Source of the DNA: Diplonema japonicum
Lineage: Eukaryota > Euglenozoa > Diplonemea > Diplonemida > Diplonemidae
Assembly (NCBI GenBank): GCA_964019335.1
Contig: OZ025671.1
Coordinates: 558,001-622,000, forward strand
Direction of reading: 5' to 3'
Length of the DNA: 64,000 nt
Positions 40,318 through 49,379 of the stretch are shown in pieces. Each line of letters starts with the position of its first letter. Position 1 is the first letter of the stretch. The notes under the pieces are model-generated. The model saw only the letters and a list, made by a program, of their open reading frames with translations, made no database searches and was not told where the DNA came from. A program made the translations under genes and the position numbers.

Positions 40318-41530
40318 TTTCTATTCTTTTTTTTTTTAATTGTGTGTTGGGTAGGGTTAATGCACACTTTGCATTATATAAGAAAGGGTATACAGAAAAG
40401 AAGGAAAAAAAACCCACGGAAGAAAAAAAAAAATTCCTCCCTTCTCTCAAATATAGTTTGTCGAGCGGCTAGGGGGGGGCCGAGGAGAGAGAGGAAAAGG
40501 GGGGAAAGAGTAAGAAGATTCTAAGATGGGCTAGAAAGAAACCGTATTTATATGTGTTTTGCGATGAAAGAGAAAAGTTAAAAAAACAAAGGAGGGGGGG
40601 AGGTGGAAAAAAAAAGTAATAAATTAAGCCCTTTTCCTTCCCCTTGGCATGGTTGCTCTGACATGGCAATTAGGATATTTTCCACAGTGGGCAGTGCTAG
40701 GTGACAACCCACCAAAATATAAACTTAACTGCCTCTTTTTTTTTTTTTTTTTTTTTCTTCCCACCTTTTTCTTTCTTTCTTTCCTTTTTCTTCTTCCTTT
40801 TTTTTTTCTCCTCCATTTTCGTCACCTTCCCCCCGAACGAAAAAAAAAAAGAAAAAAAAATTACTATGTGGGAACGATGTGGTTAGCAACGGCCCAAAAA
40901 GAAAAAAAGAAAAGAAAACAATAAGTAGAATTGCTTCAGAGTCAGAGAAAAAAAAGTATGAGTGGGCTAGTTCCGACCATCTCGTGCTCCGGTGCACTGA
41001 GTGTCTCTATCTTTTTTTTCTTCTTTTTTCTTTTTCCTTTAAACATCATTTTCCCCTAAATCTCAAATATACTATTCTCTCTCTCTCTTTTTTTTTTCCT
41101 GTAAAAATAAACTAGAAAAAAGAACAAATAAAAAAATCCCTCCCTCTATGTCATGGAATCAATATTATACCAAAACAAAAAAAAAAAAAAAAAAAAAGAA
41201 AGAAAGAAAGAATGAAAGAAAAAAATATATGAGATAAAAGGAAGCCAGTGTTGGTGGCGCCCTGCACAAGCACTGTCTACTAAACAGGGGGCGCACCTCG
41301 GCCAAACTGCAAAGAGAAAAAAAAAAAGAAACGCCCTAGTAGATTCCTTTTCCCTAAGCATCAAGGGTGGCCTAATTTTCCTCTTTTTTTCCCCCTTCTT
41401 TTTTTCTTGTTTTTTTCTTCTTCTTTTTTTTCGTCTCTCTCTCACACCCCTCCTGTATGTACAAGTGTGCACGGAAGATGTAAAAAGTCTTTTTTTTTTT
41501 TTTCCCTTTTTTTTTTAACACACTGGAAAG

Positions 41531-41561
<31 letters not shown>

Positions 41562-41593
41562 AACAACAAAAAAAAAAAAAAAAAAAAAAAACC
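39673..41593. other. Homopolymer spacer
   Basis: Contains a 46-T run (40271-40316) and many A/G tracts. Dispersed repeat family 1 copy D lies at 41224-41313. A short palindromic GAAGGGTACCTTC occurs near 40258. No coding sequence can be supported. Confidence 0.65.
41224..41313 (+). repeat. Dispersed repeat family 1, copy D (truncated, diverged)
   Basis: AATATATGAG, GGAAGCCAGTGTTGGTGGCG, CCCTGCACAAG and CTGTCTACTAAACAGGGGGC are recognisable. The copy then stops after CTCGGCCAAACTGC. Same orientation as the other copies. Confidence 0.75.
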
Positions 41594-43003
41594 TCACCCC
41601 TTGGAAGTACTGACAGTGCTAATACAGGACTGGAACATCACAGATGCGGGTCTTGGGAAAGTGGAGGTGGTAGACTGCATAAGTTGCGGTGTAGGAGTCC
41701 GTTTGGCCTGCAGCTGTTGTTGTTGTTGTTGTGAGAGGCCTTGGGGAGGGGGTGGGGAGGGTGACTGGTTGGGGCCTGGGAACGAAGCAGCCGACGCTGC
41801 TGAAGTGGGTGTCGTGATAGAAGGGTTCCTCGGGAACTTGAAAGGAGACGATGGGGGCGATTCATGATGCGCAAAAAGCTCAAATCGTGGCGACAAAGGT
41901 GGCTCAGTAAGACGGCTTTGGTCTATATCACCCAAACCCTCGGGTTTTGTTACTATCCACAGCGACCCACACTCTTCAACAATGGGCTCATGCCTCCGCT
42001 CGCTCACCACATCGATCTCAATGCTGAAATCCTTTCCCACTTCCCGGCACACATCGCCCTCCTGCCATGTCAGCGGCATCACTACACCATTCTCCACCCC
42101 GCCGAACAAGTACGCAGTGTGCAGCTGCACGCTGAACAATATTTCGGTTCTTCGGTACTCATTCACACACCATAGGACTGCTCTGAAATCTTCTTCGATG
42201 AAGGTGTTGACAAGCACTTCTATGTCAACCCTCTGCAGCCCTGAGAGATCCTTTGCAGGCATGATCCCCTCCGACCCCGGTGTGTACATCACCGTGGCAA
42301 TGGTCTTTGCTTTGCTCGAGTTCGGATCCCCGTCTTTAAAAACAGCCCTCACATGTTCTATCTCAAGAGAGAGCTTCCTCTTCATGGCCACCGCCACGGG
42401 GACGTTCCTCAAGGTGATGAGCCTGACGAAGGCAGGGAGCACCACAGGGGGCGTGAAGATCTTGTCTTGCATTTTAGAGTTGAAGTACTCTATGTACCTG
42501 AGGTGTGAGGGGAGGAACGATAGGTTCTTGATCCTTCTCTTCGATTTGTAGTACTCGATGGCCTTTGTCACGTCACTGAACAGGTTCGTGAAGAGGGTGT
42601 AGCAAATGATGTAAGTGGCCGTCTTTGAGTGCTCTGATGAGGGGTCCAAGAAGCAAACTTTCGCTCTTTTTGGATGTGTTCGGATATGTTCGTCAATCGC
42701 GCGGACGACGGTCCATACCAATTGCAAGGACACTGGTCCTACATAGGACGAGATAGGCCCATCGTGGATGGTGAGGAGGTCGTCGTAGCCACCACAGGTG
42801 TCTATCATAAGGCACTCGCTTCCACCTTCTTTTTTTATCCTGGAGGCGACCCACGCAGCCCCCCTCCCGAGCAATGCCCCGTCACCAGGGGGTCGGGCCA
42901 CCATTATGCTTTTAGTCAGAACGGTCACTGCACTGTCGTCATTTCCGTGGACGACCTCTGACACGGCGCTCATGGCATCCTTTAGGAAGTCACCGAAAAC
43001 CAT
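41594..43003 (-). CDS. Auxilin/GAK-type PTEN-like pseudophosphatase, 469 aa
   Basis: Residues 20-175 follow a PTEN-like phosphatase fold and 175-335 a PTEN-type C2 domain. LPSHLRYIEYFNSKM and FSVQLHTAYLFGGVENG closely match auxilin/cyclin-G-associated kinase (PSHKRYIEY... and FQ-QFHTGF). The P-loop HCxxGxxR is replaced by FLDPSSEHSKTATY, with no catalytic Cys and no Arg, so phosphatase activity is not expected. The C-terminal 110 residues are Pro/Ser/Gln-rich (PPSSPFKFPRNP, QQQQQLQ) and there is no J domain or kinase domain, unlike auxilin or GAK. The expected role is lipid binding in clathrin-coated vesicle traffic, by analogy. The ATG follows AAAAGGAG. An unseen downstream exon carrying a J domain is possible but not visible. 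Confidence 0.75.
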   Translation of the reverse strand: MVFGDFLKDAMSAVSEVVHGNDDSAVTVLTKSIMVARPPGDGALLGRGAAWVASRIKKEGGSECLMIDTCGGYDDLLTIHDGPISSYVGPVSLQLVWTVVRAIDEHIRTHPKRAKVCFLDPSSEHSKTATYIICYTLFTNLFSDVTKAIEYYKSKRRIKNLSFLPSHLRYIEYFNSKMQDKIFTPPVVLPAFVRLITLRNVPVAVAMKRKLSLEIEHVRAVFKDGDPNSSKAKTIATVMYTPGSEGIMPAKDLSGLQRVDIEVLVNTFIEEDFRAVLWCVNEYRRTEILFSVQLHTAYLFGGVENGVVMPLTWQEGDVCREVGKDFSIEIDVVSERRHEPIVEECGSLWIVTKPEGLGDIDQSRLTEPPLSPRFELFAHHESPPSSPFKFPRNPSITTPTSAASAASFPGPNQSPSPPPPQGLSQQQQQQLQAKRTPTPQLMQSTTSTFPRPASVMFQSCISTVSTSKG

Positions 43004-43130
43004 CTCCTTTTTTTTTTTTTTTTTTTTTTTCCCTCCCGCCCTCCCCCCTCCCCGCGCCTTTTTCTTTTCCTGTGTTTTTAGAAGGGTGATGGGGAGGGGG
43101 GAGAAAAGAAAGAGGGAGAGAGAGAGAGAG

Positions 43131-43162
<32 letters not shown>

Positions 43163-43290
43163 ACATTTAGAAAAAAAAAAGAAAAAAAAGGGAATGTCCA
43201 GCTGACCACGTGTAAAGTCGGTTCTCTAAATAAAACTCAAAGTACAGGACAAGCCCCCCGCTAGAGGGCCGCCCTAATAAAAAAGAAAGT

Positions 43291-43434
43291 CTACGACACC
43301 CCTCGTATCGACACTGTGTTCCTCGAAGGCTGCTCCCACTGCGTCCACCTTTTTTTATGTGCCTGCCACCACCGCACTGCGTGCACGTTTTCCACAGTTG
43401 TGTAATCGGGTTTTTTCTTCTTCTCGATCGGCAT
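43291..43434 (-). CDS. Possible small protein, 47 aa
   Basis: An ATG at 43434 opens MPIEKKKKPDYTTVENVHAV and continues WWQAHKKRWTQWEQ, ending at 43291. Composition is gene-like, Trp- and Lys-rich, and not homopolymer-driven, in a spacer that is otherwise low complexity, and it has gene orientation. There is no close AG acceptor before the ATG (nine C precede it). A second frame in the same island (DAVGAAFEEHSVD after AAAAAAAG|GTG) could instead be a spliced exon. Not recognised. Confidence 0.3.
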   Translation of the reverse strand: MPIEKKKKPDYTTVENVHAVRWWQAHKKRWTQWEQPSRNTVSIRGVS

Positions 43435-44456
43435 GGGGGGGGGTTTTTTTTTGTTTATCCCTTCTTATGTTATCGTTGGGGAGGGGTGGAGCAGACAAAT
43501 AGAGGGGAAAAAAAAAAAAAAAAACTAATAGTGAGAGGGACAGAGACACAGAGAGGGACCGACATAAACAGAAATCAAAAAAAGTTTTTTTTTTTTGCAA
43601 GAAATTGAGTCTCTGACTTTTGTGACATCTAAACATCAAGGAACGACGACTGCGTTGGGTCAACCCCACCCCACGGGGTTCTAACCGGCTGTACGACAGT
43701 GACCGATTCTTTTTTTTTTTTTTTTTTTTTGAGCTCGCTCCGTACTCGATTTTTTTGTTTCCTTTTTCTTTTTCTTTTTTGCCTTCAATTATTATATTTC
43801 ATTCTAGTTCCTCGTCAAAGGACAGCAAATGGAGAGAGAAAGCAAGACTACCGCATACACACAAAAAAGGGGGGGGGGGGCTCTATTTTTTTTAAATTAT
43901 TTTGTTTCTTCTTGTATTTTGACCTTCGGTGTTCCCCTCTTCTTCGCTATTTGCTGAACGAATCACAGGGAGAAACAACCATTCCTGTTGCTCCCACCAA
44001 CCTCCCTGTGTGGGCACGCGCCCGACCCTTTCCTCCCAACATCCTCCGAGCGAGATTGATTGCCACACACAAGGGGATCAAGGAACAACTATCACTGCCA
44101 ACCACTGTTGGTTTTTAAAAGAAAAAGAAAAAAAATGGGAGGTGGGGGTACAACAAAACTGATCAGTTTGACTACAGCTACAGCCACCCAGCCGTCATTC
44201 AAGGTGCAGGGGTACTCAAGGTGCAGGGGTTCCTAGTTGAAAAAGGTGCACATGCCACTATTTTAGGTTTTCTCTTCTTCTTTTCTTCCTAGGATACCAC
44301 ATAAAAAAAAGGGGGAGAGGGGAAGTGGAGGAAGGGATTTATCTATTTTACCACAATTTTTTTTTTTCAAATTGCTTCTTAGTATTTTGCCAGCGTGTCG
44401 GCCACACCGCTCGCTCGGGATCGTATGTGTTAGTCAGACTAAAGGTGGAACGGATG
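43435..44456. other. Spacer with a plus-strand protein-like island and a short tandem duplication
   Basis: At about 43930-44118 the plus strand is open with non-repetitive sequence (VAPTNLPVWARARPFPPNIL) up to a stop at 44118, against the direction of all genes. There is no start codon close by, so a transposon or host fragment is possible. A 16-17 bp direct duplication (TCAAGGTGCAGGGGT) lies at 44199-44231. The rest is homopolymer tract. Confidence 0.5.
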
Positions 44457-46898
44457 CTACAGCACCCCGTCCCAATCAGGAAGCGGAGGGGGCCCGCGCC
44501 TCCTGGAAGGCGGAGTGATAGAAGTAGAGGAGGGGGTGCCGGCTTGGGGTTCCCACATGCCACCTTGGGAGTAGCCAGGAACGATGCCATTCGCAGCCCT
44601 GCTGCTCTGCGGCGTGCGCCTGGGGGGGAGTGGCATCCTTGAAGGTGTCCTCGTCCCTGTTGTAGCTGCTGTGCTGGCATTGGCTGTTGAAGTGATGGTG
44701 ATCTCTGTTTCACCTTGCGGTGGCAGCGGCGTCGAGTTGAAGGACTTCGACACCCGTGCGCTCCCTGTCTCGGGCCACCCCGACCCGAAGTCAATGTCGA
44801 CCGACGAGTCAGTGCTCGTGCCGTCGGTCGACGTCTCCTCCGTGTCCCCCTCGTCCTCCACGAAACCTTCCGCAGGCTGGTCCCAGTTCCCCAGGCTCTG
44901 CAACTCCTTCTCCACATTATTCTTCCACTCCTTGATGGGGTCGTACTTCTTCGACACGATCTCGTCCCTGATCTTCGCCTGCTCCATCATGAAGTGTAGC
45001 TGTTCCACACGTCCAGCGAACCCCGGCCTTTTGTGCAGCTTCTCCTGCTCAATGAGGAGCTTCAGGTAGTCCACGAACCTAAGGTTGGTCGGCCTCAGCG
45101 CGATTTCATCCAGCTTGGAGTGCGCCTTGTGGATGGACGTCATCAGCTCGTGCACCTTGTCGTAGACTTCCTGCAGCTCGCCTAGAATGTTGCTCTTGAG
45201 GGCTTCACTCTTCGTCAGGCCGTCCTTAGCTGCTGTGAGTTGGAGTTTTTTGGTATCGTAGGTCCTCTTCACCACCTGTGTGGACCACTCGAAGTAGTAG
45301 TCGAGGTTGGCATGGTCCGACCAATGGCAGTTGTCGGGGCACACGGTGCAGTTGCCTTCCGTGTCCATCGCACAGCAGTACTGCTTGTCGTCATCGTTAG
45401 ACCGTGTGCAGTCGTGGTGGCAGTTGTAAGAGCACTTCAGGCACTGTGTGTTGTAGGTACCAGGCGGCTTCAGCATCCTCTCCACCTTGGGCATCGTTTC
45501 GTGGTAAGAGTAGTCCTTGTTCTCGTTGATCTTGTCCCTGTTTACTTTGATATCATCTAAGATCCTCTTCAAGTTGTCTATCTTGGACAGCCCTATCGTC
45601 ACCTGCGGTGTGATCGACGCTACGTAGTTCTGCAGTTTCTTTTGTGTTGCGATAACGTCCTTCGTCTTCGACAGGTTGAAGGGCTCCTTTGCCGACAGAG
45701 ACGAGAAGAACTTTTCCAGAGAGTGCACACCCATCATCCAAAAGTTTCGGCTGTACTCATTGCGGTCCTCACCTTTTGCGAAGAGGGCCGAGTTGTTGAA
45801 ATGGAAACAGCAGTCCTCTTTGTATGGGAACCCCGACGCCTTGATGGCGTTCAAGACTTGCGCACGCTTGCCGTCCGCAAATGTGATCAGTAGGTAGATG
45901 TTGAAGGCGGCGTCGGAGCCGAACATGGTGAGCACCTTGTTGATGATGTACTGCTGCGTGACGGTTAGCCTAGGAAGGGAAGCGGCAGCCACGAAGCAGA
46001 CGCCATGGATTTCTTCCTCCTTTTGGAGGAACTCGTAGATGTCCTTTGTGATGAGCTCGTCCCGTTCAACACCGCTGGTGTCACCGAAGCCAGGGGTGTC
46101 GATGAGGCGCAGTGTGTACGAGAACTTCTCGCACCACACGTGGTACGAGTGCACATTCTGTGTCTGAGAGAAGGCCTGGTCCCGTGCCGGCTCCTGCACA
46201 AGCCGGTACCGCACAGGATTGCTGTACTCAACACCAGCAGCGTAGTTCGCCATCGCGTTGATGAGGGTAGACTTCCCGCTGCCTGTCTCACCGATCAGCA
46301 ACAGCGTGCGCATTCTGTCTTGCATCTTTACACCCGACGGCAGCTTCACCTTCTCAATGTCGTAAGGCTTCTCCGCAAAGTCAAAGTCGCGGTCGTCCTT
46401 CTCTTCCTTTACCGGAACTTGCGAGGGAAGCGGCGGTGGTGGTGGTGGCGGAGGAGGCGGCGGAGGCGGTGCCTGTTTTTTAGCAGATTTCTTTTGAACC
46501 TCCTTAATATCCGGGGGCACGTATGCGTTCCCCCCCATCGCAGGCTTCAGGAGGTTGTTCTCCCCATGCAACGATGTTGTCGTCTCTGCCGGTAATGACT
46601 TCTTCGCTGCCGCCGTCTCCTCCTTCTGCCGCTCAAGTTTTTCCCGCAGTTCTTCCGCTTCCTTTTCCCGCTCTTGTTTTTCTTTTGCTATCTCTTCCAT
46701 TTCCTTCCCGCGCACCTCCTGGTCTTTAGTTTTGTCCTGCTGCTGCTGTTGTATCATCTTGGTCAACTCCAAGACTTGCTTCTGCAGCTCCGTGACAGTG
46801 TCATCCGGAGGTGGTGCCTTTATCTCTTCCAGGGGATTCGTTTGTTGTTCCTCCTTCGCCTCTTCTTTATCTTCCGGCTTCGCAGCACAGCACCCCAT
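44457..46898 (-). CDS. Acylated AIG1/septin-like GTPase with Cys-rich module, 813 aa
   Basis: The ATG at 46898 gives MGCCAAKPEDK: Gly2 plus Cys3/Cys4 is a strong N-myristoylation and palmitoylation signal, so the protein should sit on a membrane. Residues 35-100 are Gln/Glu-rich coiled coil, then a run of 13 prolines. The G domain starts near residue 200: GETGSGKSTLINAM (P-loop), DTPGFGDTSG (switch II) and LLITFADGKRAQ (G4 region), resembling the AIG1/GIMAP-septin group. Near 480-540 is a Cys/His-rich module (CLKCSYNCHHDC...CCAMD...CTVCPDNCHW), probably zinc-binding. A helical region follows, and a Ser/Thr/Pro-rich tail. Comparable GTPases occur in several protists; cargo and membrane are unknown. 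An acceptor AG lies at 46906-46905. Confidence 0.8.
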   Translation of the reverse strand: MGCCAAKPEDKEEAKEEQQTNPLEEIKAPPPDDTVTELQKQVLELTKMIQQQQQDKTKDQEVRGKEMEEIAKEKQEREKEAEELREKLERQKEETAAAKKSLPAETTTSLHGENNLLKPAMGGNAYVPPDIKEVQKKSAKKQAPPPPPPPPPPPPPLPSQVPVKEEKDDRDFDFAEKPYDIEKVKLPSGVKMQDRMRTLLLIGETGSGKSTLINAMANYAAGVEYSNPVRYRLVQEPARDQAFSQTQNVHSYHVWCEKFSYTLRLIDTPGFGDTSGVERDELITKDIYEFLQKEEEIHGVCFVAAASLPRLTVTQQYIINKVLTMFGSDAAFNIYLLITFADGKRAQVLNAIKASGFPYKEDCCFHFNNSALFAKGEDRNEYSRNFWMMGVHSLEKFFSSLSAKEPFNLSKTKDVIATQKKLQNYVASITPQVTIGLSKIDNLKRILDDIKVNRDKINENKDYSYHETMPKVERMLKPPGTYNTQCLKCSYNCHHDCTRSNDDDKQYCCAMDTEGNCTVCPDNCHWSDHANLDYYFEWSTQVVKRTYDTKKLQLTAAKDGLTKSEALKSNILGELQEVYDKVHELMTSIHKAHSKLDEIALRPTNLRFVDYLKLLIEQEKLHKRPGFAGRVEQLHFMMEQAKIRDEIVSKKYDPIKEWKNNVEKELQSLGNWDQPAEGFVEDEGDTEETSTDGTSTDSSVDIDFGSGWPETGSARVSKSFNSTPLPPQGETEITITSTANASTAATTGTRTPSRMPLPPRRTPQSSRAANGIVPGYSQGGMWEPQAGTPSSTSITPPSRRRGPPPLPDWDGVL

Positions 46899-46904
46899 AT
46901 CCAC

Positions 46905-46906
46905 CT
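46905..46906 (-). promoter_or_regulatory. Candidate trans-splice acceptor AG for the GTPase gene
   Basis: AGACACATACAG|GTGGAT leads into the ATG at 46898. It sets the start at MGCC and leaves only 87 nt to the stop of the upstream methyltransferase gene. Confidence 0.5.
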
Positions 46907-46992
46907 GTATGTGTCTTGATGTTGTATAGAAATAAAATATTGATATTGCCGGACTACTGAAGCAACACCGAGAACACTATTTGAACGCTTTC

Positions 46993-48213
46993 CTACACCT
47001 TCTCCACCTTCTCCACACGGAACTGCATTGTAACTGCATTGCTTGAGCAGGTAACTACGAGGTCCAGCAGGTCGCCCTTCTCGACAACGATGGGGACGGG
47101 TGTTGCTCCGTTGTGCTTCAAATCCTCGACAAGCTGAATGCCCTGTCCCCAGTGCATGTCCCGAGGAAGGTTGTCCACAGTGGCTGCAGGGTGGGTGGAG
47201 ATCTTCTCTGCGCCCCCCGAGTACGCCTCCCACGAGGCCATCACGGCGTGCACGGTGCCCGACTCTTTCACTTCCACGCGATGCCGTGCTTCAGGCACCT
47301 TCTTGGAGGTATCTTTCTCGAAATCCACAGCGAGCACCGGGATGGGGTCTGTCAGCATTGTGTGCTTCACGCTGCTGAACCTGAAGCCATGCACCTTCGA
47401 GAAGACCAGAGAAGAGGTGTCCTGCAATGCGTTGAAGGGAGTGAGGTCGATGCCGTTCCAGGACCTAGCAGACGTCAGGGACACCAGATCGGGGGAGTCA
47501 ACCAGCTGTGCAAACTGGCATGCCCTCTGCGGGACAACAACGCCGCCTTCTTTGATGAAGTTCTCACGCGCGTCGGAGATGTAGGACATGGCGCTCTCGG
47601 ACAGGAGGAGCGTGCCGAACAGCTCGGACAGCAAGACATCAGCCTTCTCACCGCCGATCTGTTCGAGGGTGATCTCGTTGGACATGCCGTGCACAATGGT
47701 GACGCGGTCCTCGTGGCCATTGAGCTTCACGATCTGCCGTGCGAGCTTCACAAGCTGCGGGTTGGCTTCTATAGCGGTGACCCTCTTGGCGCCAAGCTGC
47801 GCGGCGATGCATGTCAGGATGCCGGAGCCAGCTCCTATCTCGAGGCAGGTGGTCACACCAGGTGTGATGACAGCCTTCAGCGCGTTGAGGTAGTGCTCGT
47901 TCCTCGGGTGGTCATTCAGCATAGCGTAGTGCCAGTCGTTCACCGTCCCGATGAAGTCTTCACACTTGTCTCGCAGCCGCAAGGGGACGTAGAACTGCTT
48001 CTCGAAACAGTCGCCGAAGTTCGTCTTCTTCTTCCTGTTCCCACCACCGGTGGGCACGTACGGTTGCTCTGTAGTGACAGTTTTGTGCGTCACTGTAGGG
48101 CCCTCGTGCTTTGCGGAGTTCCAGGCTTTCAGATCACCATAGAACTTTGAAAACTCATCACGTGTGTACAGCTTACCGTCGCTGTCGTAGCGCCTTTCCT
48201 TCTTCTTTGGCAT
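46993..48213 (-). CDS. PRMT7-like protein arginine methyltransferase, 406 aa
   Basis: After a basic N-terminus (MPKKKERRYDSDGKLYTRDEF), WHYAMLNDHPRNEHYLNAL marks the start of the PRMT core. CLEIGAGSGILTCIAAQLGA (about 142) is the SAM motif I, VTAIEAN post-I, and LLSELFGTLLLSESAMSY (about 195) the double-E loop with both Glu. VVVPQRACQFAQLVDS follows, and DMHWGQGIQLVED (about 360) stands in for the THW loop. DHPRN-type N-terminus, SELFGT and QRACQFAQLV favour the PRMT7 group, which makes monomethylarginine; here there is a single catalytic domain, as in trypanosomatid PRMT7, not the tandem of animals. PRMT9 or another divergent class cannot be excluded. The acceptor GTAG at 48230-48229 precedes the ATG by 15 nt. 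Confidence 0.8.
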   Translation of the reverse strand: MPKKKERRYDSDGKLYTRDEFSKFYGDLKAWNSAKHEGPTVTHKTVTTEQPYVPTGGGNRKKKTNFGDCFEKQFYVPLRLRDKCEDFIGTVNDWHYAMLNDHPRNEHYLNALKAVITPGVTTCLEIGAGSGILTCIAAQLGAKRVTAIEANPQLVKLARQIVKLNGHEDRVTIVHGMSNEITLEQIGGEKADVLLSELFGTLLLSESAMSYISDARENFIKEGGVVVPQRACQFAQLVDSPDLVSLTSARSWNGIDLTPFNALQDTSSLVFSKVHGFRFSSVKHTMLTDPIPVLAVDFEKDTSKKVPEARHRVEVKESGTVHAVMASWEAYSGGAEKISTHPAATVDNLPRDMHWGQGIQLVEDLKHNGATPVPIVVEKGDLLDLVVTCSSNAVTMQFRVEKVEKV

Positions 48214-48228
48214 CTCTCCTTCTCTTAC

Positions 48229-48230
48229 CT
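48229..48230 (-). promoter_or_regulatory. Candidate trans-splice acceptor AG for the methyltransferase gene
   Basis: CACACGTAG|GTAAGAGAAGGAG lies before the ATG at 48213, 15 nt away. The preceding sequence is A/T-rich with no obvious promoter. Confidence 0.45.
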
Positions 48231-49379
48231 ACGTGTGTAATGTAAAAGATTGACCATAGAAAGAAAAAAAAAGAAAAGAGAAAGAAAAAAGAAAAAAACA
48301 GAACGGGAAAAAAAAATCGTGTGTTACAGGCGCGAAACAGGCTTCCTTTGGGGGTCCTACTTGCCTGGGGAGGGGGCGTGGGCAGCACGCATAACAAAAA
48401 GGGGGCAGAAGCCCCAGTACACACCGACACCGTCTTTTCCTTCTATTCTTACCATGTTCGGAGCAACCCATCAGTTTTTTTTTTTTTTTTCCCCCTTTTT
48501 TTTCTCTCCTTTTTTTTTTTCTTCGTTTTCGTTTTTTGTTCCTTGTTTCCCCCTTCCCTTTTTTTCTCGTTGAATATTTGGTTGTGTGACCTTTTCTTTT
48601 TTCCTGCTTCGGTGATATGGTCACCCCCCCCCCCCCCCCCCCTCTTGTTTCCTTTGTCTAAATCGTTGGTTTTTTTTCTCTTTCTTCTTTCTCCCTCTCT
48701 TATATTTTCTTCTTTTAGAAACGTTCGCATGGTGGGAATGCCGTATTTTTTAATCAGTTGTGAAAGTACCAAAAAAAAAGGGTAAAAGAGAAAAAGAATG
48801 GAAAAATAAATAATAACCCGAGTCGTCAATATGGTGGGGGGGGGGGGGGATAAGAAACTGCCGGAGAGAAGTGTTCACCAGGTAAATGCCATAAAACCTC
48901 CACAGCAAAATTTTAAAAAAAAAGGGGGGGCCAACAAACGTTTAGGATGGAAAAGGAGAAATGCCCCTTAAAGGGGAAGTGGAGGAGGGAAAGACTGCTG
49001 GAAAAGAAATGTAGAAGAAGGGAGAAAAAAAAAAAAAAAAAAAAAAAAAAAACACCATATTTAGTTCACCTTTCTTTTTTTCTTTCATTTCGTTTAAAAC
49101 GGCTAAAAGTTTTAAAAATATTGTGTTCCCATACATGACTGCGTGCCAACCTCAAACTGACACACCAACACAAATAAGAAAGGAAGGGGGAAAAAAAAAG
49201 AAAAAAAAAGAGAAAAAAAAAAGAAAAAAAAAAAGAACAAGTGCGGACAACTTAACCCTTAAACCGGCTAGCCAAAGTAAGGAGGGCGGATGGGAGGGAC
49301 TTTTATTTTTTTTTTCGTTTCTCTTATTTTCTTCTTACACTTTTTTTCCCCCCTTTTTTTTATCACCCCCCCCCCTTCT
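48231..49379. other. Homopolymer spacer
   Basis: T, A, C and G runs. A GC-rich island at 48330-48440 is open on the minus strand (LPTPPPQASRTPKGSLF) and includes a CCCCAG acceptor-like site; it may be leader sequence. No gene seen. Confidence 0.6.

Noticed and set aside
47113-48150. 345-codon open frame on the plus strand
   Set aside because: It lies entirely antisense to the methyltransferase gene, has no known motifs, and is explained by GC-rich third-position composition of the real gene.
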